This document shows positions 56,923 through 64,000 of a stretch of DNA of 64,000 nucleotides, one piece after another. The notes beneath the pieces were generated by a model. The model searched no databases. It saw nothing but the letters and a program-made list of their open reading frames with translations, and was not told the origin of the DNA. Position 1 is the stretch's first letter; the number at the start of each line of letters is the position of its first letter. Source of the DNA: Proliferodiscus dingleyae (Eukaryota; Ascomycota; Leotiomycetes; Helotiales; Lachnaceae). The stretch covers positions 558,001 to 622,000 of the forward strand of contig QYAK01000014.1 of the NCBI GenBank assembly GCA_003988795.1, given 5' to 3'. A program made the translations under genes and the position numbers.

Positions 56923-57324
56923 GTGTTTCATCTTGTGATGGATTGTATTGAGAACATTTCATGATTAGCGTACGGCGTTATAGGTATTCATCACGGATTG
57001 GAGTTGCAATTGGAAATGAGAGTAGAACTCTAGTAGGAAATGGAACGTCATCAAATCATTACTGACGTAGAGGCCCATCTCAACTCTCATTCTGCACAAA
57101 TCATGATACCTATATACTACCCAGCAGCTGTATTCTTCTTTTTCCGGTCTTCGATGAGTTCGGCCAAATAGGGTGGCGGGATCTTCGTCCGCTCCTTCCC
57201 TCTCAATATAGCTGCACTATGTCTTTCTACCGGAAACCTCACCCACCCTTCTCTTCCTTCACCTCGTCATGCTCCCACCAAACATCTGATCGCTGTCCCA
57301 TCGTCTCTCCCTCAGTGGTTAAGA
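56923..57324. other. Intergenic region
   Basis: About 400 bases with the borealin 3' end and the upstream region of the recombinase-like gene, pyrimidine-rich near 57180-57320. No gene is seen. Confidence 0.6.
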
Positions 57325-60131
57325 ATGGCGAATCAAGATGACGATTTCAATTCCTCTGACCTGGAGTTCGAGGCTCCTCCAAGGCAGGGAAGTCACTACG
57401 GCAAGAAGAGTATCGAGTCAATGCTGCGCACTGCCTCTGAAGACCGAATTGCTTCGAAGAAATTTTCAAAGCTTCTCGTCGACGATGTTGGTCCTCCTGG
57501 CACTCGAAAGCATAGACTCTTAGTCTACAATCGTTTCATGGCATTCTATGCAATGACACTGAACAAAAGGTACGCTGCGCTCACACTGCTCACACGTCTC
57601 CGTTAGTTCACTAAGATACATATTTGGACAGCGTCGAAACAGTCCCAGTTGGCGAGGACATTGTTCGATTCTTCATGACGATCACTTCACACATGACATC
57701 CACTATGAGCCACGTCCCTAGATACAATAGCCAGATCCGATATCTCGATCTGCTCATCGAGAAGCTTACCTTTGAATACCCAACTTTCTCCCTTTCCGCG
57801 CACGAGAAACTCCGCAACTCAGTCTGCTTGAAGACACTCCTTCAGGAGGGAAAGCTCACAAATGATCCTCAACGAGAAGCGCAATGGGTAGGTATATCGC
57901 TCATAAAGCGAATGATCAAGGCTGTAGCCGAGGAAGCTATTGAATCGGGAACGCGGTCATGGGATGCCACGATTTCGAAGATCTTGAGCATTGTGCTTCT
58001 CGGCGGCCTTGGCTGTCGTTGTGGAGATATCACATTGAGTGTGGGATACAAGGATGCTGAGTACCTTCGCTGGGAACACATCTGTGTGAAGCTTAAGCCC
58101 AATACACAGAAATTGTCCATGCGCATCATCCTCGCATACGAGAAGGGTTCTAAGTAAGGTCATGCTCTCAACTCATCTCGTATCGTCTCTGACCATTGTC
58201 CTCACAGGGATGATCCAGCTAGCAACCGCTCCATTGAACTTGACGCCCTCGACTCACCTCAAGACAATGCCGTGTGCCCGATCAAATGGCTTCTCATCCA
58301 TGCACTGAGACATGGCTTTGTACAGGGTAATAATATGGACGACGTCCTTTTCCACGCAGCGAGAAGACTTGACAGGAGCGTTATTTGGGGTAAACCAAAG
58401 TATCCAGTCCTTGCAAGCATGAAGATGGGAGGAGTCTTTCTCAATCTCTCGAAGCCTGCGCTATCAAATCAGCTTCAGAATACGATCAAGTATGCTGGTC
58501 TGGTGGCAGGGCTGCTTGTAAGAATCACCCCGCATGACCTTCGTCGCGGTTGTTTCAAGGATATGATGAAAGCCTCAGCTGTACCGACAAACTCGCTGAC
58601 GGATGTCGCCGACGCCATGGGCCATACCAGAAATGCATTGCAAAGTGGTATCACAGCAAAATATACCAATGGAGTTCAGGATCCAGCAGTACTCGAAAAG
58701 CGTATTCTTGGTGCGGGTATAGCTGGAACATTTGATATTATGACAACAGACTCTCCTTTTAAGCGCCGCAAAATTTCTGAGGAAGAAATCACCGCTATGT
58801 GCAAGAGAAATGGCTTAGATCCCGCCAAAGAGGGTGACCGCACTAGGGCGCGCATTCAGATCCGAGACCGGGACGTTGATGAATGGATGGAGGCAAGAAA
58901 GAATGACCATATCGACGTTGCTGAGCTTCAGGCCGTACAAAAGGCAGGCCCGCGCTCGGGTGAGGTTCTCCTATTTCCGTAGATATCGCCCAAGTCAATT
59001 CTGCTAACGTATGTTGTTCAGCACTTAGTCCACTTCCTATCAACGTACGCATCAGCTCAGAGCAAGCTACAGATCAGACTTTTACAAAATCATCTCAACC
59101 AGCTATCATTTGTCCCACTGATGAAGAGAATAGCGACGACAGCGAGTACGAAGACCTCGAAGAGGGAGAAGAAGGTGAGCACGATCATACAATTCTAACT
59201 CGCGCCACTGACTAAAGCTCTCCCAAAAGCCAAGGCACTCGATCACGTCTCCCAACAGCTGGTCACGGATCTTGAGGAAGCGTTGTCACAGAAGGAGAAT
59301 TTCGAGCTGAATGAGAATATGCATGCCGCACTTTACCCCATCTCAACCGAAATCTCTCAGGAGAGCAGTAACATTCCTTGGGAGAAAGACACTGTCCAAT
59401 TCATTACATTTTTCTCCCAGGTCAATATCGTTCGCAACACACGCATCAGCAAAGTCGCCACTGCACGATGGGCTGAGGAAGCAGAGGCAACTGAAATCGT
59501 CGCTACTGGAAACACTCGAGACATACCAACACCATATCTCTACCCATGTGTCAACAAAAAGTACGGCTGTAAGCACCAAGGTCATAATCCACAAAATGTT
59601 CAGAAACATAGCAAATACTGCAAGGTTACTTCAGAAGAAGCGGCTATGGCGAAGTACTCTGAAAAGCCGTTCACATGCACAGTGGACGGCTGCGCTAAGT
59701 CTTTCGAAACAGAGGCAGAACGGGCGAAACACCACTGTAACTCTCATTCATACACTCCCAGGGCATGTCCCTTCCCCGACTGTGACCCGAACGTCCTTTT
59801 GCCAACCCTCACGGTCTGGAAGAATCACTTTGGCGAGCAACACGCACCGTCATTCCCAAGAGATCACCAATGTGAATTTCCAGGATGTAAATCGACAAAT
59901 TTGTTCAGCAAGATAGCAAACTTTACGCAGCATCTTATTAAGTGTCATAAGCTTGATACCCCACATGCTCGGGAGCCGTACGTACCGACTTGGAGAGCTC
60001 GTGCTTGTCCTGAAGCTGGTTGCCAGAAAACTCGCATCTGGAAGAAGCCTGGAGGGCTCGTCAAACACATGTTCGAAGCTCACGATATAGCTGCCGACGT
60101 TTCCTCTGATCCTAGATTCGCTTGGAACTGA
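57325..60131 (+). CDS. Tyrosine-recombinase-like protein fused to C-terminal C2H2 zinc fingers (domesticated or mobile)
   Basis: The model is join(57325..57569,57632..58153,58208..58959,59022..59174,59230..60131), 857 residues; introns are 54-62 nt and all phases fit. Residues about 30-430 look like a tyrosine recombinase: an N-terminal helical DNA-binding-like part (RKHRLLVYNRFMAFYAMTL), a first-box Arg in GGLGCRCGD at about 211, HDLRRG with His365 and Arg368, GH with His395, and a candidate nucleophile Tyr408 in AKYTNGV. This is the R...HxxR...H...Y order of Crypton and Starship-captain type enzymes. Residues 430-590 are a charged linker with an acidic stretch. Residues about 660-845 hold four or five C2H2-like fingers, for example FTCTVDGCAKSFETEAERAK. 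Five exons and an intact frame suggest a maintained gene. No terminal repeats or cargo were found. A purely DNA-binding role is the alternative. Confidence 0.8.
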
Positions 60132-60523
60132 GTTGCTTCGTGAATGATGATCTTTGACAGCCATTCAGAAACTGAGCGCAAAACCATTCCGACGAATATC
60201 GTTATTGCTCTCCTATTGCTAGTGTTAGAGTCAAGGTTGTTTCCATCCTTACTACTATCGCTACTGAGATCACATAGGCAGGCGGAAAAGGGAGTCGCGG
60301 TTATGATAACCATTGGCACTATAATATAGCTACTGAGCTTACGTATATGAGACTGTGTATTTAATAGTCAGACGTAATATTCAAAGACAATACTTGGCTG
60401 ACTTTCTCTGTAGCGTCTGTCATAGACGTGCCGTCACCTTTTGACCTTCATATAGACACTGTCCATTTCCATGTCATGTTGCTGCCAGCCTCCTCGATAC
60501 TTTGGCCCATCCAGTGATGTTGC
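60132..60523. other. Intergenic region between convergent genes
   Basis: About 390 bases with the 3' ends of the recombinase-like gene and TMA22. Nothing else is seen. Confidence 0.6.
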
Positions 60524-61420
60524 TTAACCAGAACCACTTCCCTTCTTGACTTTGCTTTCTATTAATTCGATGTTGTCTTCTGGAATCGCCTTATACTTCT
60601 CCAGCAGAAACTCCTCAATCTCGTCACTCACATCCCCCTGCACCACAACTAGAAGAAACTCATCAGCACGCGAAACAACCAATGCACACAGCAAGCCCAC
60701 GCAAAACTTACTCTCCTCGCCCCCACTCGGCACCTTAGTCACGCTCGCCCCCGTAGCAAACTTCTTCCCCAGGTCCTTCGCCACCTTCTTATTCTCCAGC
60801 CCGAACGCCTCCAGCCCCGACACCGCCGTGACGTACTTCCTCTTGTTGCGCTCGACCCGCTTGATGGTCACGATGGATGCCGCGAGGCGCGCCTCGGCTT
60901 TCGCGGACGCGGCTTCTGCCTTTGCGGCCTTCTTGGCAGCGTCCTTCTCGGCGCGCTTCTGGGCGTCGAGGGAGAGGGTTGAGGTCGCTGCTGCTAGGGC
61001 ATCTGGAGTTGGAGAGAGAACAAGGCGTCAGAATTGTTGGGTCTTTTAGAGGAAAGATAAATTGTAAAGGGAAAATGGGGAGAGAAATGAGGGAGGGGGG
61101 GGGTAAGGGAAGGTTACCTTCAGACCATATCCGCGAGTGCATGGCCGGCTGTGTTTTCTCGAGCCACTCCTGGCATTTCTTGACCGTGCCGCCGAATTCG
61201 CAGTACTACTTGCTCTGCCTGTAAGCTTGTGCTTTGCGTATAGTAGATCATGCCAAGTGCAGACCTCTGGGGGTAATGAGCAGACTGCGAGAAGAGTTAG
61301 AATATCAGTCGTGTCGCGGGGGGGTTAGAGCGTGTGTCATATACCTCCGCAATAGACCACATGTCGGGATTGGGGCTCCGTCGGCGCAGCAGCGCTGTCT
61401 TGTGCTTCGGCGTCAGCCAT
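60524..61420 (-). CDS. TMA22: TMA22/DENR translation recycling and reinitiation factor (SUI1 domain)
   Basis: The model is complement(join(60524..60648,60712..61002,61118..61205,61265..61284,61345..61420)), 199 residues. The ATG at 61420 starts MADAEAQDSAAAPTE. A 20-nt second exon completes the N-terminal zinc-binding region (VYCGVCSLPPEYCEFGG), followed by CQEWLEKTQPAMHS. After an Ala/Lys-rich linker the SUI1/eIF1 fold begins at TIKRVERNKRKYVTAVSGLE and ends IEEFLLEKYKAIPEDNIE. With TMA20/MCT-1 this protein removes tRNA and mRNA from post-termination 40S ribosomes. Introns are 60, 59, 115 and 63 nt. It lies head-to-head with ALG6. Confidence 0.95.
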
Positions 61421-62343
61421 GTAGGGATAGGATACAAGATTCCCGAGTGTCTTTTTAATGTTTGTGGGTGGAGGAGAGGGTGTTCTTTTCTGGTGATGAT
61501 ATGAGGGTTGTTTAAAACGAGAATGAGGTGGGGTGGCTGTTGCAGCAATGGCGGGGCATCTTGCGCTAACAAGACGGCTGTGTTAGAACGTATTCCACCT
61601 ATACGTTATTGCATTTTGCAGCAGCCGACCATAACAGTAATGAATATTGAATACGTACTTTATATTTTGCTGGATGATATTGATATTCCTGCCTTTAAAG
61701 TGCTTCGTTCAGAATATGTTGCTTCTTCATGACTGGGCAACAATGTGGTATCTTCGACAACCAGTACGAGGAAGCAGCGGTTGCGCTTTCTTTGGGTTCC
61801 ATCAACAGCTAGAGCTTTGTTTATAGATCTTTTGATCTAGAAAACTTCATGTTCTAAGTAATACCTCAACATGTACAGCATGAGAGTTCAATCGCTTTCA
61901 TACCGGATATACACTTATCGAAAGCTGGCCACAAATTCGTACGCTTTCGCTCCGAGTCTTTTCTATAAACGTATGAATATGGCTGTGCTTTAGATAATCA
62001 TCATTGTTAATGTTCACGCTAGGTAGTTGGAATATGCGAGAGAATATTTGAGGTATTGTACAGAATATGTAGCCAGCAAATGACAACCCAATTGGTTAGT
62101 ATGGCATAGACGCAAACATCACTGCGTAAAATATCAATCTACGATGGAAAGCTAAACAATATCGAGAGGTGTAATTAGACACGCAATAAATTCAATTAGG
62201 TCGAAGAAAGACGAGGACAAGAGTTGAGCTTGGCGCGTATTCGCCTAGATTTTGTTCGTAAAGCTTCGCGTCCACCCAGAGCTCTCCTAATTTCCAACCC
62301 AAACAATGCACCTCCGAACTACCTCGACCAACGACCGGTGACA
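61421..62343. promoter_or_regulatory. Intergenic region between divergent TMA22 and ALG6
   Basis: These 923 bases carry no supported gene. They presumably hold both promoters. Short frames on both strands show no family resemblance. Confidence 0.45.
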
Positions 62344-64000
62344 ATGGCAGGACCTCCACCCTCTCCCCATAAGCCGCGGCGGAAGGCAAAGAAGAGCAGT
62401 AATGGGAGTGAGGTCTCATCGGTCACATCCTCCATAAGCTCGAGAAGCTCCACGGCTAAGCCAGCATACCCACTTGAGGCGATTCTCTGGCCAGCGCGCA
62501 GCTCGACGTCGCAATGGGAGATTATACCGTTGGTATTGATGGCAGGAGGCTTGTTCAGGTGGGCGGCAGGGCTTTGGGGGTACTCAGGTGAGTTTGCATA
62601 AAACACTTAGAGGTAGCTAATACTGATAACCTCTCAGGCTTCCAGAACCCTCCTATGCACGGCGACTACGAAGCCCAGAGACATTGGATGGAGATCACGA
62701 CCCAATTGCCCATTTCCCAATGGTATTTCCACGATCTCGAGTGGTGGGGGCTTGACTATCCTCCCTTGACGGCATACCATAGCTGGCTTCTGGGCAAGCT
62801 TGGAGGAATAATCGACCCTTCTTGGTTCGCCTTGCATACGTCTCGTGGCCTCGAAGACTCGAATCTGAAGATCTTTATGCGATCTACCGTCCTTGTATCG
62901 GAATATCTTATCTACGTACCTGCAGCTATCATATTCGTGAGGAGGCTTAGCAGACACTACGCTGTCAGCACATGGAAAGCAGCTATCGCTTTGACCGCGT
63001 TTCTGATGCAGCCAGGGACTATCCTGATAGACCATGTACACTTCCAGTATAATACGGTCATGCTGGGCTTCATGCTCGCTAGCATGTCAAGCGTGCTAGC
63101 TGGCCGATACATGTGGAGCTGTGTTTTCTTCGTCCTAGCGTTGGGATTCAAACAAATGGCATTATATTATGCACCAGCCATGTTCGCCTACCTGTTAGGC
63201 GTATGCTTGTTTCCCCGGATCAACGTCCCTCGCTTTCTAGGAATTGCTACTGTAACACTAGCTACGTTTGCAGTTCTGTTCTTGCCCATTTTCTTAGGAG
63301 CCATGTACGACGCCTATCGTGGTATTGATGCTCGGCCTGAGCTGTTTGGCCATGCAGCTCCGCTTCCTATCTTTACTGAATACTCGTTCAGACTCAATTA
63401 CCAAGCTTGGTACTTCCCTATTATCCAACAGACGGCACAAATTATCCACCGAGTCTTTCCTTTCGCTCGTGGTCTTTTCGAAGATAAGGTTGCAAATTTC
63501 TGGTGCACCCTAAACGTGATCGTCAAACTTCGCAGATATCCTTCAGAACTCCTTCAACGCGCTTCTCTACTTCTCACGCTTGCCGCCATCACACCTGGCT
63601 GCTTTGTCATATTTCTGAAGCCTAAGAGAGAATTATTGCCGTTGGCCTTGGCGACGACAGCCTGGGGTTTCTTCCTCTTTAGCTTCCAGGTTCACGAGAA
63701 GAGCGTCCTGCTTCCATTGATGCCAATGACTGCTCTTCTGGCAGACAATCACGGACTCAGCAAGAGCACACGCGCGTGGGTGGGATTCGCCAATCTATTG
63801 GGAGTGTGGACGATGTTTCCGCTGCTTCAACGCGTTGACTTGCGCATTCCCTACTACGTCCTATCGCTCTTGTGGGCGTATCTCCTGGGACTTCCGCCCA
63901 CTTCTTTCTCAGTATACGGCCAGGACGCACGCCAGTCTTGGCAGGCGTTCGCTACGAAGATCCTGCATTCGATCTTTTATATCACCATGGGAGTATGGCA
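62344..64000 (+). CDS. ALG6: ALG6 dolichyl-P-Glc:Man9GlcNAc2-PP-dolichol alpha-1,3-glucosyltransferase (3' end outside window)
   Basis: The model is join(62344..62587,62638..64000), open to the window end; about 535 residues are visible. The ATG at 62344 starts MAGPPPSPHKPRRK, a Lys/Ser-rich cytosolic tip, followed by the first membrane helix. The 50-nt intron splits the conserved GYSGFQNPPMHGDYEAQRHW region. The luminal GT-C motif around HGDYEAQRHWME and the block FHDLEWWGLDYPPLTAYHSW are diagnostic, as are IDHVHFQYNTVMLG and GFKQMALYYAPA. Many transmembrane helices follow. The ER enzyme adds the first glucose to the lipid-linked oligosaccharide for N-glycosylation. ALG8 is the close alternative, but the sequence fits ALG6 better. 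Confidence 0.94.

Overview
The window is a chromosomal segment of a filamentous ascomycete. Genes are split by introns of mostly 43-70 nt with GT...AG ends and CTAA/CTGA-type branch points. Families present are restricted to or typical of Pezizomycotina: HET-domain and NACHT STAND receptors, Zn2Cys6 regulators with a Fungal_trans-type body, a GH45-CBM1 cellulase and a fungal ELMO protein. I infer a Leotiomycetes/Sordariomycetes-like plant-associated or saprotrophic fungus, but the sequence alone does not fix the species. Exon coordinates were derived by hand from splice signals, reading phase and family resemblance; every joined multi-exon model given here closes in frame.

Layout. 1-1.7 kb holds the 3' end of a Ser/Thr-rich surface-type protein. 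3.5-7.7 kb (minus) holds a SIR2-NACHT-ankyrin NLR-like protein, the most striking gene. 10-19 kb holds three housekeeping-type genes on the plus strand: an EF-hand MscS channel, an ELMO-domain protein and a GT71 mannosyltransferase. 19.9-23 kb holds a HET-NB-ARC-TPR receptor with near-identical 126-bp repeat units. 23-32.5 kb is an accessory stretch: a small conserved fungal protein, a probably broken Q/S-rich gene, a GH45 endoglucanase with CBM1, a Tc1/mariner transposase relic, an intronless D-aminopeptidase-like gene and a class I glutamine amidotransferase. 33-47.8 kb holds an RBR-type ubiquitin ligase, a conserved fungal unknown, a Zn2Cys6 regulator, a small secreted Cys-containing protein, a SesB-like hydrolase-ankyrin protein and a zinc alcohol dehydrogenase. 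49.9-64 kb is a dense block: a Mid2-like membrane protein, RPB4, TRS23, RPN10, a borealin-family protein, TMA22 and ALG6 (cut by the window end). Inside it sits a tyrosine-recombinase-like protein fused to C2H2 fingers.

How the parts relate. Three genes (SIR2-NACHT-ANK, HET-NB-ARC-TPR, SesB-ANK) use effector domains and repeat sensors of the fungal non-self recognition/programmed cell death repertoire. They are spread over about 41 kb, each with a different effector chemistry (NAD+-linked SIR2, HET, alpha/beta hydrolase). The core genes at the right end are arranged as head-to-head pairs (RPB4/TRS23, RPN10/borealin, TMA22/ALG6) that probably share promoters. No rRNA, tRNA, CRISPR array or bacterial-style operon was found.
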